47,218 nt of DNA. Origin: an uncultured Prochlorococcus sp. (GTDB taxonomy: Bacteria; Cyanobacteriota; Cyanobacteriia; PCC-6307; Cyanobiaceae). The stretch is from assembly GCA_902550485.1 (NCBI GenBank), contig CACCZQ010000005.1, forward strand, positions 1-47,218. The letters are read 5' to 3'. Positions 34,862 through 45,624 of the stretch are shown piece after piece. The notes under the pieces were generated by a model. That model was not told the DNA's origin. It saw only the letters and a program-made list of their open reading frames with translations, and did no database searches. A program made the translations under genes and the position numbers. The first letter of the stretch is position 1. The number at the start of each line of letters is the position of its first letter.

Positions 34862-37522
34862 ATGACATCTCAATTAATTAAAAAAATAGTCACTGGAGAT
34901 GAGATAAGAAATGCTTTTTTAAACTTTTACAGTGAAAAATTACATAAAATCATTCCAAGTGCATCTTTGATTCCAGATGACCCTACGGTTATGCTCACAA
35001 TTGCAGGAATGCTACCTTTTAAACCAGTTTTTTTAGGTTTAAAAGAAAGACCATCAAAAAGGGCTACATCTAGCCAAAAGTGCATCAGAACAAATGATAT
35101 AGAAAACGTTGGAGTTACAGCTAGACATCACACTTTTTTTGAAATGCTTGGTAATTTCTCTTTTGGAGATTATTTTAAACGAGAGGCTATTCAATGGGCT
35201 TGGGAATTAGTGACTAATATTTATCAACTTTCTGTTGAAAATATAATTGTGAGTGTTTTTCACGAAGACGAAGAGTCTGCAAAAATTTGGAGAGATGAAA
35301 TTGGTATTCATTCAGATAGGATAGTCAAACTAGGTGAGAAAGATAATTTTTGGTCATCTGGCAAAACAGGTCCATGTGGACCTTGTTCAGAACTTTATTA
35401 TGATTTTCATCCTGAAAAGGGTCTGCAGAATATTGATTTAGAAGATGGAGAGCGTTTTATTGAATTTTATAATCTTGTTTTTATGCAATATAATCGTGAT
35501 CCTAATGGAAAATTGACAGATTTAAAATTTAAAAATATTGATACAGGAATGGGTCTTGAAAGGATGGCTCAAATACTACAAAAAAAGCAAAATAATTATG
35601 AGACAGATTTAATTTTTCCTATTATTCAAAAAATTTGTGAGATTGCAAATATTGATTATTATTCTTCAGATGATAAAAACAAAATTTCTTTAAAAATCAT
35701 TGGTGATCATACAAGAGCTGTTATTCATTTAATTTCTGATGGAGTATCAGCAAGTAATCTCGGTAGGGGATATATATTAAGAAGGCTTATTAGAAGAATG
35801 GTTAGACATGGCAGATTATTAGGTATAACAGATGAATTTTTACCTCATATTGCTACTGTCGGAATTAACTTAATGCAAAATAATTATCCTGATTTAAAAA
35901 ATAATAATGATTTAATTTTGAATGAGATAAAAATCGAAGAAATAAGATTTAGGGAAACTCTTGAAAGAGGAGAGAAATTGCTAGATGAGTTAATTTCTTC
36001 AGGGCAGAAATTAATTTCTGGTTTTAAAGCTTTTGAACTTTATGATACTTATGGATTTCCTCTAGAACTTACTGTAGAAATTGCTGAAGAACATAGTATC
36101 AGTGTAGATGTAAAGGGTTTTGAAGAAGAAATGAATAAACAAAAAGAGAGAGCTAAAGCGGCTTCAAGTAATATTGATTTGACATTAGAGGGATCATTAG
36201 AGCGAGAAATAGATCTTTTTAAAAAAACTGTTTTTAATGGTTATAAGTCACTCCTTTCGGAAGCTGAAATAAAGGGTATATTCTTGGATTCAAAATTAGT
36301 TAAGGAAGCAAGTGAAGGTCAGAAAGTTTTAATTGTTCTTGATCAGACAACTTTTTATGGAGAATCTGGCGGGCAAGTTGGTGATATTGGAACGATATTT
36401 TCAAACGATGTTGAGGTCTTGATTGATAATGTCATGCGAAAGAAAAATGTTTTTTTACATTATGGAACGATCAAAAAAGGAAAATTAAGTATTGGACAAA
36501 AAGTTAAGACTAATGTTAGCTCCTCTAATAGAGCTAAGGCTGCTGCAAATCATACTGCTACTCATTTATTACAATCTGCACTTAAATCAGTTATTAATGA
36601 AAGTGTTGGACAAAAAGGTTCATTAGTAGCCTTTAATAAATTACGATTTGATTTTAATTCCGCTAATCCCATTTCTAAAGATCAAATTTCTAAGATTGAG
36701 ACTTTAGTTAACTCTTGGATTATGGAAAATCATGCTCTAGAAATAAAAAATATGTCTAAGAGTGAGGCTCTTGAAAAGGGCGCAGTCGCCATGTTTGGAG
36801 AAAAATATGATGATGAAGTCCGCGTTGTTAATGTACCAGGAGTTTCAATGGAACTTTGTGGTGGCACACATGTTAAAACTACATCCGAATTAGGTTCTTT
36901 CAAAATAATTAGTGAGGAAGGAATCTCAGCCGGAGTACGAAGAATCGAAGCATTATCAGGCCAATCGGCATTAGACTATTTCAGTGATAGAAATTCGTTA
37001 GTAAACAAACTAAGTGATTTGTTAAAAGCAAATCCTAATCAACTTTTTGAAAGGGTTAATAATTTGCAAGCAGAGCTTGTTAATAAGAATAAAGAGATAC
37101 AAAAAATGAAAGATGAAATTGCATTTTTTAAATACTCTTCTATAAAATCATCCTCACAAATAGTAAATTCTTTTTCAATTTTAGTAAATCAGATTGATGG
37201 CTTAGATGGCAATTCTTTGCAATCTGCAGCACTTAATTTAACTTCTCATTTAGGAAATAAAGCAATAGTGATTCTTGGGGGAATACCAAATTCAGAAAAT
37301 AGAAAGTTGTTATTTGTAGTTTCTTTAGGTGATGATGCAGTAAAAAAAGGATTGCATGCAGGTAAATTAATTAATGAGATTGCAAGAATTTGTTCGGGAG
37401 GTGGAGGAGGAAAGCCTAACTTTGCTCAAGCAGGTGCTAAAGATATTGATAAGTTAAGTGAAGCTCTGGATTATGCTAAAAATTATTTGCAAAAAACATT
37501 AGACAGTCATTCTGATAAATAA
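34862..37522 (+). CDS. alaS: Alanyl-tRNA synthetase
   Basis: AlaS charges tRNA-Ala and edits mischarged Ser/Gly. It is 886 residues, full length. The aminoacylation domain has [40 protein letters not shown] and [12 protein letters not shown]. The editing domain has the zinc/active-site pairs HTATH near 563 and CGGTH near 665, and the C-terminal C-Ala domain has the glycine-rich [18 protein letters not shown] at 34862. The 3' end overlaps the convergent speA gene by 16 bp. Confidence 0.97.
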   Translation: MTSQLIKKIVTGDEIRNAFLNFYSEKLHKIIPSASLIPDDPTVMLTIAGMLPFKPVFLGLKERPSKRATSSQKCIRTNDIENVGVTARHHTFFEMLGNFSFGDYFKREAIQWAWELVTNIYQLSVENIIVSVFHEDEESAKIWRDEIGIHSDRIVKLGEKDNFWSSGKTGPCGPCSELYYDFHPEKGLQNIDLEDGERFIEFYNLVFMQYNRDPNGKLTDLKFKNIDTGMGLERMAQILQKKQNNYETDLIFPIIQKICEIANIDYYSSDDKNKISLKIIGDHTRAVIHLISDGVSASNLGRGYILRRLIRRMVRHGRLLGITDEFLPHIATVGINLMQNNYPDLKNNNDLILNEIKIEEIRFRETLERGEKLLDELISSGQKLISGFKAFELYDTYGFPLELTVEIAEEHSISVDVKGFEEEMNKQKERAKAASSNIDLTLEGSLEREIDLFKKTVFNGYKSLLSEAEIKGIFLDSKLVKEASEGQKVLIVLDQTTFYGESGGQVGDIGTIFSNDVEVLIDNVMRKKNVFLHYGTIKKGKLSIGQKVKTNVSSSNRAKAAANHTATHLLQSALKSVINESVGQKGSLVAFNKLRFDFNSANPISKDQISKIETLVNSWIMENHALEIKNMSKSEALEKGAVAMFGEKYDDEVRVVNVPGVSMELCGGTHVKTTSELGSFKIISEEGISAGVRRIEALSGQSALDYFSDRNSLVNKLSDLLKANPNQLFERVNNLQAELVNKNKEIQKMKDEIAFFKYSSIKSSSQIVNSFSILVNQIDGLDGNSLQSAALNLTSHLGNKAIVILGGIPNSENRKLLFVVSLGDDAVKKGLHAGKLINEIARICSGGGGGKPNFAQAGAKDIDKLSEALDYAKNYLQKTLDSHSDK

Positions 37523-39453
37523 CTACTTTTTCTAAGACTAATTTCGATTTGATTCATTAATTTCCTTGCTTCTTCAATAGTTAATTTTTTTTGATCAATT
37601 GCTGATTCAGTATTAATTCTTATAGATTCAACCAATGAAGCTGAACTGTAATCTAATAGTTGTAAAATTTCGGATTTACTGTCCTCTTTAATAATATTTT
37701 TGACCTTATATGAATTATCTTGATTTATGTCTATATGAACAACGTTTGTACTTCCAAATAAATTGTGCAAGTTTCCTAATGCTTCTTGATAGGCTCCAGT
37801 CATAAAAATTCCAATTAGATAATCTTTCTCTTCCTCCGGCTTATGTAAATTTAGTAATGATTTAATTTTTCCATCATCAATAAAATTATTTAGCTTCCCA
37901 TCTGAATCACAAGTTAAATCTGCAAAGTTGCCTTTGCAAAACGGCTCCTCTAAGTGCCTATGTATTGGTACTATTGGAAAAATCTGATTTATTGCCCAGC
38001 TATCGGGAATAGATTTAAAGATAGATAAATTTGCATAATAAGTTGATGCAAGAGTTTCTGTAATTTCAGATAAATCAGGGTGATTGATTTCATCATTATT
38101 CAGGTTATTAGAAATTTCTTTTGCGCAAGCCCAAGTAAGTTCTTCGGCATAAGCTCTTTCTGCCAAACTTAAAAATCCTAATCTAAAAGCGACTAGACAA
38201 TCTTCTTTAAACTTTTTTGCATCATTCCATAGTTCAATGATTTGAGATAAATTTATTTTTTTATTTCTAAGTTTTTTTAATTCATAGAAAGTTTCAAGTA
38301 GATTTGAAATTATTAATTGTTGATTTTTTTTATCAAAAATTTGTAGTTTGGAACTGACATGGCTTGTTCCTAAGACATTAAAAATTAAAACTGAACAATG
38401 ACTAATTATTGCTCTTCCACTTTCTGAGATTATGATTGGATGCTTGATATTATTTAATTCACATGAATCCTTAATAGTTGCAATTACATCGTTAGCATAA
38501 TTTTGAAGAGAATAATTAGTAGAGGTGTTGGAGGAGGTTTTAGTTCCATCAAAATCTATTCCTAATCCTCCCCCAACGTCGATATATTGCATTGGGGCTC
38601 CTAGTTTGCATAGTTCAACATATATTTGACTCGCTTCTTGTAATGCGTCTTTGATCACAGCAATATCACTTATTTGACTGCCTATATGAAAATGGAGCAA
38701 TTTCATTTCGCTGATAAGATTTGCTTCTTTTAGTTCTTTTATTGTCAACATAATTTCTGGGATTGATAATCCAAATTTGGAAGTATCTCCAATAGATTTA
38801 CCCCACCTACCACTACTTTTACTTGACAACTTTGCTCTAATTCCTATCAATGGAGTCGCGTTAAGTTCCTGAACTGCTTGAATAATTCTTTTTACTTCAT
38901 CTCGTTGTTCAATAACTATTATTGGATTTTTGCCGAGTTTTCTGGCCAAAGTAGCAATCTCAATATATTTTTTATCTTTATATCCGTTGCATATTAATAA
39001 TGAATTTTGGTTTTCAAGAAGTGCAAGACCAATTAATAGTTCTGATTTACTTCCTACTTCTAAACCAAAATTCCATTGGCTACCAAACTCGATTATCTTT
39101 TCTAGGACATTTTTCTGTTGATTACATTTGACAGGAAAAACGCCTTGATAAATGTTCTTATATTTATAGGTTTTTATTGCTTTTAAAAAAGATTCATGTA
39201 ATGCATTTATTCGATCTTTCAAGATATCATTAAATCTTATGATCAAGGGAGGATTTATTTCTCTACTCTTAAGTTCTTTGACAAGCTTAAAAAGATCAAT
39301 CTTATTTTCAGATTTTATATCTTTAGTTACTGATATATTTCCTTTGGAATTTATAGAAAAATATTTATCTCCCCATTTGTCAATGTTATAAGTCGAAATA
39401 CTATCTTCAACAGTCCATATATTCTTTAATTTTTTCGGCTCAAAATTGGTCAA
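37507..39453 (-). CDS. speA: Biosynthetic arginine decarboxylase
   Basis: SpeA converts arginine to agmatine, the first step of the polyamine route in cyanobacteria. The 648-residue PLP enzyme of fold type III has the PLP-lysine region near [14 protein letters not shown]. Other features are [65 protein letters not shown], and the C-terminal PLP-binding region with [15 protein letters not shown] and NLFGS. All are conserved. The start is TTG at 39453. Overlap with the end of alaS is 16 bp. Confidence 0.95.
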   Translation of the reverse strand: MTNFEPKKLKNIWTVEDSISTYNIDKWGDKYFSINSKGNISVTKDIKSENKIDLFKLVKELKSREINPPLIIRFNDILKDRINALHESFLKAIKTYKYKNIYQGVFPVKCNQQKNVLEKIIEFGSQWNFGLEVGSKSELLIGLALLENQNSLLICNGYKDKKYIEIATLARKLGKNPIIVIEQRDEVKRIIQAVQELNATPLIGIRAKLSSKSSGRWGKSIGDTSKFGLSIPEIMLTIKELKEANLISEMKLLHFHIGSQISDIAVIKDALQEASQIYVELCKLGAPMQYIDVGGGLGIDFDGTKTSSNTSTNYSLQNYANDVIATIKDSCELNNIKHPIIISESGRAIISHCSVLIFNVLGTSHVSSKLQIFDKKNQQLIISNLLETFYELKKLRNKKINLSQIIELWNDAKKFKEDCLVAFRLGFLSLAERAYAEELTWACAKEISNNLNNDEINHPDLSEITETLASTYYANLSIFKSIPDSWAINQIFPIVPIHRHLEEPFCKGNFADLTCDSDGKLNNFIDDGKIKSLLNLHKPEEEKDYLIGIFMTGAYQEALGNLHNLFGSTNVVHIDINQDNSYKVKNIIKEDSKSEILQLLDYSSASLVESIRINTESAIDQKKLTIEEARKLMNQIEISLRKSSYLSE

Positions 39454-39575
39454 TTTATGTCTTAGTGATTAATAAATGTTTTTGAAAATAACTCATAACA
39501 ATATCTTTTATTTTAATGATTACTTGCCAAGTTACCACCCAAAAGTTGAATATACATAGAGTGATTATTAACTAA

Positions 39576-40034
39576 ATGACCAAAGAGAGAACCTTTATTG
39601 CAATTAAACCAGATGGAGTTCAAAGAGGATATGTTGCTGAGATTATTGGCAGATTTGAAAAAAAAGGATTTAAACTAGTTGGATTAAAGCAATTAATTCC
39701 TTCAAAAGAACTAGCTCAAAATCATTATGGAGTACATAGAGAAAGACCTTTTTTTGGTGATTTAGTAGACTTTATTTCAAGCGGTCCTGTAGTAGCAATG
39801 GCCTGGGAAGGCGAAGGAGTTATTTTGAGTGCTAGAAAATTAATAGGTGCAACAAAGCCTCTGGAAGCAGAGCCTGGAACAATTAGAGGTGATTTAGCTA
39901 TTGATATAGGGAGGAATATTATTCATGGTTCTGATGGAGAAGATACAGCAAAATTTGAAATTGATCTATGGTTTAACGAAGAGGAATTATGTGAGTGGGA
40001 AACTTCTGATTCGAATTGGCGATCTGAAAATTAA
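39576..40034 (+). CDS. ndk: Nucleoside diphosphate kinase
   Basis: Ndk balances nucleoside triphosphate pools. The 152-residue length is standard. [13 protein letters not shown] starts the fold, and [21 protein letters not shown] and [16 protein letters not shown] bind nucleotide. The phospho-accepting histidine lies in [19 protein letters not shown] at 39576 follows a 122-bp divergent gap from speA with no clear motif. The stop is 3 bp from the convergent thiO stop. Confidence 0.97.
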   Translation: MTKERTFIAIKPDGVQRGYVAEIIGRFEKKGFKLVGLKQLIPSKELAQNHYGVHRERPFFGDLVDFISSGPVVAMAWEGEGVILSARKLIGATKPLEAEPGTIRGDLAIDIGRNIIHGSDGEDTAKFEIDLWFNEEELCEWETSDSNWRSEN

Positions 40035-40037
40035 AAT

Positions 40038-41147
40038 TTAAATCGCAAATCTATCTAAACTAAATTTTTCTAAAAAGCTTTTTTCTATTTCTTTGAGATT
40101 TTTATTTTGAACTATTTTCAAGAGAAGATCACTTGTTATCGCAGAAAATAAAACTCCATTTCTGTAATGTCCTGTAGCTATAAAAAGATTTTCAATTTTT
40201 GATTTTCCAATTATTGGTTTGAGGTCTGGAGTGCAAGGCCTAAATCCCCACCAATGTTCCATTTGTGGCCAATTAATAGCTTCTGGCAATAAGGAGCGAA
40301 TGCCTTCTTGCAGTTGTTTGATCCCATTAGGAGTATTACCTTTATTAAATTTTGAATCTTTTTCAACAGTCGCTCCAACTATAATAAGTCCATCATCACG
40401 TGGAACTAGATAAGTTTTTGGACCAAAAATAACTCTTTTCAAAAAATTTGTTGGACCTTGTATTGATAGCATTTGTCCCTTTACAGGGAAGACTGGAATC
40501 TTATTAAAAATTTTTTTACTCCAAGCACCGCTGCATATAATTGCTTTTTCGCAGTTAATTATTTTTATTTCCCCAGTAGCACATAAAACTGTTGCACCTG
40601 TAATTTTGTTTTTTTCGAATGTCAAATCCTCTACCTCTGATCCCTCTTGAAATTCGACTCCATGCAAGGAGCATGCTCTCTCAAGAGCACGCATTAGTCT
40701 TCTTCGGTTATCTATTTGACCATCTTGTTCAAAAAGTAAACCATGTTTCCAAATAGAATTCATTCCATTAATTTCTGTTTGAAGATCTTTTTGATTTAAA
40801 TATTTTCCATATTCATAAGTGGGAAACTCTTCAAGATCTTCCTTGTTTTTAAAAGGAACTACTATGCCACATTTTTTTAAACCGCATCTAATATTACTAT
40901 CTTGTTCAATACTTTTTATCCACTTTGGAATTATATTTTGACTTTCTTGGCCAAATTTTAGTAATTCATCTTCGAGCCCTTCTGCATGAGTAGCTAACAT
41001 TCCTGCAGCAACAAATCCAGCTGATTCATTTCTGTTTTTGCTTAAAACTAAAACTTTGAAGTTATTTCTAGAAAATTCATAAGCAATAGATAAACCTAAA
41101 AGTCCACCGCCAATGATTAATATTGAATTTTTGGTTTCTTGTGCCAT
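40038..41147 (-). CDS. thiO: Glycine oxidase-type FAD enzyme ThiO
   Basis: This 369-residue FAD-dependent amine oxidase has the N-terminal Rossmann signature IIGGGLLGLSIAYEFSR (about 10-26), a central region with FEQDGQIDNRRRLMRALERA and the FAD-contacting ATVLCATGE, AIICSGAWS. It ends with WWGFRPCTPDLKPIIG and FIATGHYRNGVLFSAIT. This matches glycine oxidase ThiO, which supplies dehydroglycine for the thiazole half of thiamine in cyanobacteria. D-amino-acid dehydrogenase-like alternatives are less likely given the FRPxTPD and GHYRNG motifs. There is no thiazole synthase fusion. ATG at 41147. Confidence 0.85.
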   Translation of the reverse strand: MAQETKNSILIIGGGLLGLSIAYEFSRNNFKVLVLSKNRNESAGFVAAGMLATHAEGLEDELLKFGQESQNIIPKWIKSIEQDSNIRCGLKKCGIVVPFKNKEDLEEFPTYEYGKYLNQKDLQTEINGMNSIWKHGLLFEQDGQIDNRRRLMRALERACSLHGVEFQEGSEVEDLTFEKNKITGATVLCATGEIKIINCEKAIICSGAWSKKIFNKIPVFPVKGQMLSIQGPTNFLKRVIFGPKTYLVPRDDGLIIVGATVEKDSKFNKGNTPNGIKQLQEGIRSLLPEAINWPQMEHWWGFRPCTPDLKPIIGKSKIENLFIATGHYRNGVLFSAITSDLLLKIVQNKNLKEIEKSFLEKFSLDRFAI

Positions 41148-41226
41148 TTAAAAATTAATATTTTTCTTTGTGTTTTGGTCCTCTTTTCCTTTATATCCAA
41201 TAATATTAATAAAGAGACTTTTGATA

Positions 41227-42699
41227 ATGAACAATTTGGAATCTTGGGAAGCTGTTATTGGTTTGGAAACTCATGTACAGCTTAATACGAAAAGTAAAAT
41301 ATTTACACCTGCGTCAACAGCTTTTGGTGATGCACCTAATACGCATATAGATCCAGTAGTTTGTGGGTTACCAGGAACCCTTCCAGTTTTGAATGAGACT
41401 GTTCTTGAGTATGCTGTAAAAACTTCGTTAGCATTAAATTTAAACGTTGCAGAACATTGTAAATTTGATAGAAAACAATATTTTTATCCTGATCTCCCCA
41501 AAAATTATCAAATTTCACAATTTGATGAGCCACTAGCTGAAAATGGCTGGCTAGAAGTTGAAATAATTGAAAAGGATAAAGAACCTTATATAAAAAAAAT
41601 TGGTATAGAAAGGCTACATATGGAGGAAGACGCGGGCAAACTAGTCCATTCAGGAAGTGATAGATTAGCTGGCTCTAAGTATTCTTTAGTTGATTACAAT
41701 CGTGCTGGAATAGCACTTTGTGAAATTGTAAGTAAACCAGATATTAGATCAGGTAAAGAGGCATCTGAATATGCTTCAGAGATTAGAAGAACAGTTAGAT
41801 ATCTAGGGGTATCAGACGGAAATATGCAAGAGGGTTCATTACGCTGTGATGTCAATATTTCAGTTAGAAAAGGACCTAATGCTCCTTTTGGTACCAAAGT
41901 GGAAATAAAAAATATGAATTCATTTTCTGCAATTCAAAAGGCTTGTGATTATGAAATAGCCAGACAAATAGAAGTTTATGAAAATGGAGGAAAAATTTTC
42001 CAAGAAACAAGGTTATGGGACGAAGCTAAGCAATTAACGAAAAGTATGAGATTAAAAGAAGGTAGCAGTGACTATAGATATTTTCCTGATCCTGACTTAG
42101 GTCCAATTGAAATAACAAAAGCCCAACAAGAAATATGGTTTAAAGAACTACCAGAATTACCTTCAAAGAAAAGATATAAATACGTAAGTCAATTTGGTTT
42201 GTCTGCATATGATGCAAGGGTAATTTCTGATGAAATAAGCATGGCAAACTTTTTTGAAGAAACAGTAGCAAATGGTGCTGAGGCTAAACTAGCTTCAAAT
42301 TGGGTAACAAGTGATATTGTGGGCTATTTAAAATCAAACAAACTAAGTTTTAGTGAATTAAAGCTTAGTCCTGAAAATCTTGCTGAAATGATTAACATGA
42401 TTTCAAAAAATATAATTAGTGGAAAAATTGCAAAAGAAATTTTACCTGAACTTATTCAAAAAAATATTTCCCCGAAAAAATTAGTTGAAGAAAAAGGGTT
42501 GGCAATGATATCTGATTCTTCAAGTATTTCACCAATAATTGATGAACTTATAAATGAACATCCAAATGAAGTTCAAGCATTTAAAAATGGTAAAACTAAG
42601 TTACTTGGTTTTTTTGTTGGTCAACTTATGAAAAGAACAAAAGGTAAAGCTGACCCTAAACTTGCAAATAAACTTCTTATGGAAAAATTAAATAGCTAA
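41227..42699 (+). CDS. gatB: Asp/Glu-tRNA(Asn/Gln) amidotransferase subunit B
   Basis: GatB is the tRNA-binding and kinase-like subunit of the GatCAB complex, which makes Gln-tRNA-Gln and Asn-tRNA-Asn by transamidation in organisms lacking the direct synthetase. From ATG at 41227 the protein is 490 residues and starts with WEAVIGLETHVQLNTKSKIF. An upstream in-frame start at 41170 would add a non-conserved leader. Motifs: VCGLPGTLPVLN, RKQYFYPDLPKNYQISQFD, HMEEDAGKLVH, YNRAGIALCEIVSKPD, MQEGSLRCDVNISVR and YRYFPDPDLGP, followed by the helical YqeY-like tail. All are intact. Confidence 0.96.
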   Translation: MNNLESWEAVIGLETHVQLNTKSKIFTPASTAFGDAPNTHIDPVVCGLPGTLPVLNETVLEYAVKTSLALNLNVAEHCKFDRKQYFYPDLPKNYQISQFDEPLAENGWLEVEIIEKDKEPYIKKIGIERLHMEEDAGKLVHSGSDRLAGSKYSLVDYNRAGIALCEIVSKPDIRSGKEASEYASEIRRTVRYLGVSDGNMQEGSLRCDVNISVRKGPNAPFGTKVEIKNMNSFSAIQKACDYEIARQIEVYENGGKIFQETRLWDEAKQLTKSMRLKEGSSDYRYFPDPDLGPIEITKAQQEIWFKELPELPSKKRYKYVSQFGLSAYDARVISDEISMANFFEETVANGAEAKLASNWVTSDIVGYLKSNKLSFSELKLSPENLAEMINMISKNIISGKIAKEILPELIQKNISPKKLVEEKGLAMISDSSSISPIIDELINEHPNEVQAFKNGKTKLLGFFVGQLMKRTKGKADPKLANKLLMEKLNS

Positions 42700-42702
42700 A
42701 GC

Positions 42703-43320
42703 TTAAAGAAGCTCTTTTATCGTATTGATCCATTTATTTTGATCATCCGAATTCTCTAAAATAATATCTGAAAATTTTCTTTTTTCTTCAAAACTTAATT
42801 GAAAATTTATCAATTCATATGCTTCTTTTTCGGTAATTTGATCTCTTGTGATAAGTCTGTTTTTTTGTATTTCTTTGGGACATTTAACTAACCATATTTC
42901 AGTGCAAATATCTTCAAATTTTGCTTCAAACAATAATGGAATGACCAATACTATAGTTTGATTATTTCTGTATTGACTGCATTCTTCTATCATTCTTTCT
43001 TTAATTAAGGGGTGAAGTAGTTTTTCAATCCATTCCTTGCTTGCTGAATGTTTAAAAATAATGTTCCTTAAAAGTTTTCTGTTTATTTCCCTTTCTGAAT
43101 TGCTTTTATTATCAATAATTTTATTTCCAAAATAATCTAAAATTTTCTTATATCCATATGTGTTTGGTTTGATTAATTCTCTTGAAAAAAGATCTGCATC
43201 TAATATTGGTATGTTTTTATGTTTTCTTATGTAATTAGTTATGGTTGTCTTCCCACTTGCAACACCTCCTGTTAAACCAATCCTTCTTTGGTTGTTTTTT
43301 AATTTTTGAAGAATATCCAT
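42703..43320 (-). CDS. coaE: Dephospho-CoA kinase
   Basis: CoaE phosphorylates dephospho-CoA in the last step of coenzyme A synthesis. The 205-residue protein has the P-loop GLTGGVASGKTT (15-26), LDADLFSRELI with the catalytic aspartate, then the LLHPLIKERM and VIPLLFEAKFE regions of the CoA domain, and the lid-like RLITRDQITEKEAYELI. It is convergent with gatB (3-bp gap) and divergent from argJ across 76 bp. The N-terminal dozen residues are polar and probably variable. Confidence 0.95.
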   Translation of the reverse strand: MDILQKLKNNQRRIGLTGGVASGKTTITNYIRKHKNIPILDADLFSRELIKPNTYGYKKILDYFGNKIIDNKSNSEREINRKLLRNIIFKHSASKEWIEKLLHPLIKERMIEECSQYRNNQTIVLVIPLLFEAKFEDICTEIWLVKCPKEIQKNRLITRDQITEKEAYELINFQLSFEEKRKFSDIILENSDDQNKWINTIKELL

Positions 43321-43396
43321 ATAATTAATAATAATCTAATTACTTAGTTTCTTTAGTATTAAAGAGTAGTTAGTATGAATTAAAATACCAAAAAGT

Positions 43397-44635
43397 TTGA
43401 GCCAGTTAGATTCCAATTGGTCGTTTGTTGATGACAGTAAGGTAACACCCAAGGGGTTTCTTTTTGCTGGGATATCTGCTGGTTTAAAAGCTTCTAATAA
43501 AAAAGATTTAGCACTAATACTCGCTCCAGAAGGAAGTATTTTTAGTGGGATGTTTACCCAATCAATAGTTCGAGCTTCTTGTGTTGATATTTGTGAGGAA
43601 AGGATTAAATCAACTTCAGGTTTTGTAAGAGCAATACTAATTAATTCTGGTCAAGCAAATGCATGTACAGGAAATCTTGGCATTCAACATTTTCAAATTG
43701 CTACAGGAAAGATTGCGGAACTTTTAGGAATAAAAGAAGAAGAAGTTTTAATGTGCTCAACTGGTGTAATTGGTGTTCCAATACAAATAAATGATTTAGT
43801 AAAAAATTTACCGAATTTAGTTAGTGATTTAAAGGGTAATAATTTTGAAAATGCAGCAGAAGCAATTTTAACTACTGATTTGACTTTGAAAAAAGTGTCA
43901 ATAGAGACGATTATTCAAGGTAGAAAAATAAAAATAGCAGGATTTGCAAAAGGTTCAGGAATGATTTACCCCAACATGGCTACAATGCTTGCTTTTCTAA
44001 TCTGTGATGCAGGTATTCAAAAAGAAGAATGGGATAAAATGATTGCTATTGCGGTTCAAAAATCTTTTAATGCAATATCAGTTGATGGAGAGACAAGCAC
44101 AAATGATTCTTTTGTTGGAATAAATGCAGGAGTGAAAATTGAAAAAAGGTTTTTTCCAATTATCCAACAAGGGATTGATATTGTATGTCAGAATTTGGCA
44201 AAAAATATTGCAAGGGATGGAGAGGGGGCAAATTGTTTATTAGAAGTTTTGGTTCAAGGAGCAAAAAATATAGATGATGCAATTATGCTCGCGAAATCTA
44301 TTTGTAATTCTGCCTTGGTAAAAACTGCGATACATGGTTGTGATCCAAATTGGGGACGAATCATTTCTGCTGCAGGTAATTCTGGAGTTAAATTTAATTT
44401 AAATGACGTTGACTTGTATATTGGAAACGCCCACATTTTGGAAAAAGGCCAGTTAAATAAATATGATCCACAAAAAGTCACAGACTATATTAAGTCCAGA
44501 ATGAAAGGTAGATATTTGGTAGATGATATTGTAAAAATAATGATTAATCTAAATTCTGGCGAATCAAAAGGCACAGCTTGGGGGTGCGATCTTTCTAAAA
44601 AATATGTTGAAATAAATAGTGAATATACTACTTAA
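43397..44635 (+). CDS. argJ: Bifunctional ornithine acetyltransferase / N-acetylglutamate synthase ArgJ
   Basis: ArgJ recycles the acetyl group from N-acetylornithine to glutamate in the arginine pathway. The 412-residue precursor is self-cleaved at an Ala-Thr bond in MATMLAFLICDA, with Thr196 becoming the N-terminal nucleophile of the second subunit. Other conserved regions are TPKGFLFAGISAGLK, ILINSGQANACTG and MCSTGVIGVPI in the first half and SVDGETSTNDSF and GCDPNWGRIISAAG in the second, ending in AWGCDLSKKYVEINSEYTT. TTG at 43397 is the start. It complements argH at 5218. Confidence 0.96.
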   Translation: MSQLDSNWSFVDDSKVTPKGFLFAGISAGLKASNKKDLALILAPEGSIFSGMFTQSIVRASCVDICEERIKSTSGFVRAILINSGQANACTGNLGIQHFQIATGKIAELLGIKEEEVLMCSTGVIGVPIQINDLVKNLPNLVSDLKGNNFENAAEAILTTDLTLKKVSIETIIQGRKIKIAGFAKGSGMIYPNMATMLAFLICDAGIQKEEWDKMIAIAVQKSFNAISVDGETSTNDSFVGINAGVKIEKRFFPIIQQGIDIVCQNLAKNIARDGEGANCLLEVLVQGAKNIDDAIMLAKSICNSALVKTAIHGCDPNWGRIISAAGNSGVKFNLNDVDLYIGNAHILEKGQLNKYDPQKVTDYIKSRMKGRYLVDDIVKIMINLNSGESKGTAWGCDLSKKYVEINSEYTT

Positions 44636-44870
44636 GTTTTAGTAAATCTAATGGTAGATATTTATTAATATAGAGAAACAGTATTGTTAAAGTTCCAATT
44701 ACAGAGCCTATAAAACCTCCAAAAAAATTAACTAATAATCCAGATTGTCTAATTATTGCTTCTTCTTTTTTTTCTTCTTCAAAATTAGGAGAATCAACTA
44801 CTTTTAAGCGCTTATTGGTTGTTGGTTGTTTAAGTTGTTGGTGTCGGATGAGGGCTTCGAAATCAGGCAT
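44628..44870 (-). CDS. Small membrane protein overlapping the ParA-like gene
   Basis: From ATG at 44870 the protein is 80 residues. A polar start (MPDFEALIRHQQLKQPTTNK) is followed by an acidic EEEKKEEAII stretch and one membrane segment (about 50-68, FFGGFIGSVIGTLTILFLYI). The frame continues upstream to 44894, but the ATG gives a start with better context. The first 67 bp lie inside the 3' end of the ParA-like gene in another frame, so translation may be coupled. The C-terminal tail overlaps the convergent argJ end by 8 bp. I know no function. The soluble start could meet the ATPase at the membrane, but this is a guess. Confidence 0.6.
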   Translation of the reverse strand: MPDFEALIRHQQLKQPTTNKRLKVVDSPNFEEEKKEEAIIRQSGLLVNFFGGFIGSVIGTLTILFLYINKYLPLDLLKLK

Positions 44871-45475
44871 GGAATTTGTGAGGCAATTGAACAATAAGCA
44901 GACCAGCCCGTCATTCGACGAGGATCTGATCTACCTAAATCGTCTACAGCTTCAAATACAGCATTGCCAGAGGCTTCTGCTTTGTCAAATGCTGAGAGTA
45001 AGGGTATAAATGTATCAAAAACACATAAACCAAAATTTTCTAGAGCTGCTTTGGCTTGTTGCGCTGCTTTTTGCTGTCTAAAATCAACTTTTACTATTAC
45101 TACAGCATGGTTAACTTTTAAGTTGCTTAATAAATTAGCTAGTTCAACAGTTAATTCTACTGATCTTGCTTTTGCAGTTGTAGGTAAGATAACTAAATCT
45201 GAACCATACGCTAAGTGTTTAAGTTCTTCTTGATCACTGCTAGCCTGGCCATCAGTTATTACAATTTCTGATGATCTTGATGCTTTAGCAGCTGAACTGA
45301 CGGGGAAAACTGGAAATGGAAGATTGCCTCTTGATGCATATGCTAAAGCAGATCTATTCTTGTCGGCATCGACTATGCAAACTTTTTTACCTTTAGAATG
45401 CCAAACACTTGCAAGGTGAATACTTGTACAGGTCTTGGCCACCCCCCCTTTTTGTCCGCAAACGGTAATGAACAA
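44804..45475 (-). CDS. ParA/MinD-family ATPase, solitary
   Basis: The 223-residue protein has the deviant Walker A motif KGGVAKTCTS (K9 to T15, with the signature lysine), the conserved DADKNRSALAYASRGNLPF region after it, and VILPTTAKARSVELTVEL. This places it in the ParA/MinD family of dimerising ATPases that position DNA or protein cargo. There is no ParB or parS-like partner in the window and no membrane-targeting helix like MinD, so the cargo is unknown. A carboxysome-positioning role (McdA-like) is conceivable but unsupported here. The start is TTG at 45475. The 3' end overlaps the next small gene by 67 bp. Confidence 0.8.
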   Translation of the reverse strand: MFITVCGQKGGVAKTCTSIHLASVWHSKGKKVCIVDADKNRSALAYASRGNLPFPVFPVSSAAKASRSSEIVITDGQASSDQEELKHLAYGSDLVILPTTAKARSVELTVELANLLSNLKVNHAVVIVKVDFRQQKAAQQAKAALENFGLCVFDTFIPLLSAFDKAEASGNAVFEAVDDLGRSDPRRMTGWSAYCSIASQIPCLISKPSSDTNNLNNQQPISA

Positions 45476-45624
45476 TTTTTTTTTTTATTTCTCTTACTTT
45501 GGAGAATAATTTCTTAATGTCAAGAGAAATTGATTTTTAATGCTTTAAAACTTATTTTTTGAAATATTTTAAAGAAGTTAATATTTTTAGATAACCTTAT
45601 AAAGTTCCTTATTTAAATTGGCTA

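Noticed and set aside
41148-41226. TPP riboswitch before thiO, or another riboswitch between thiO and gatB
   Set aside because: The 79-bp divergent gap is too short and has no conserved THI-box core; the cbiD leader likewise shows no cobalamin box.
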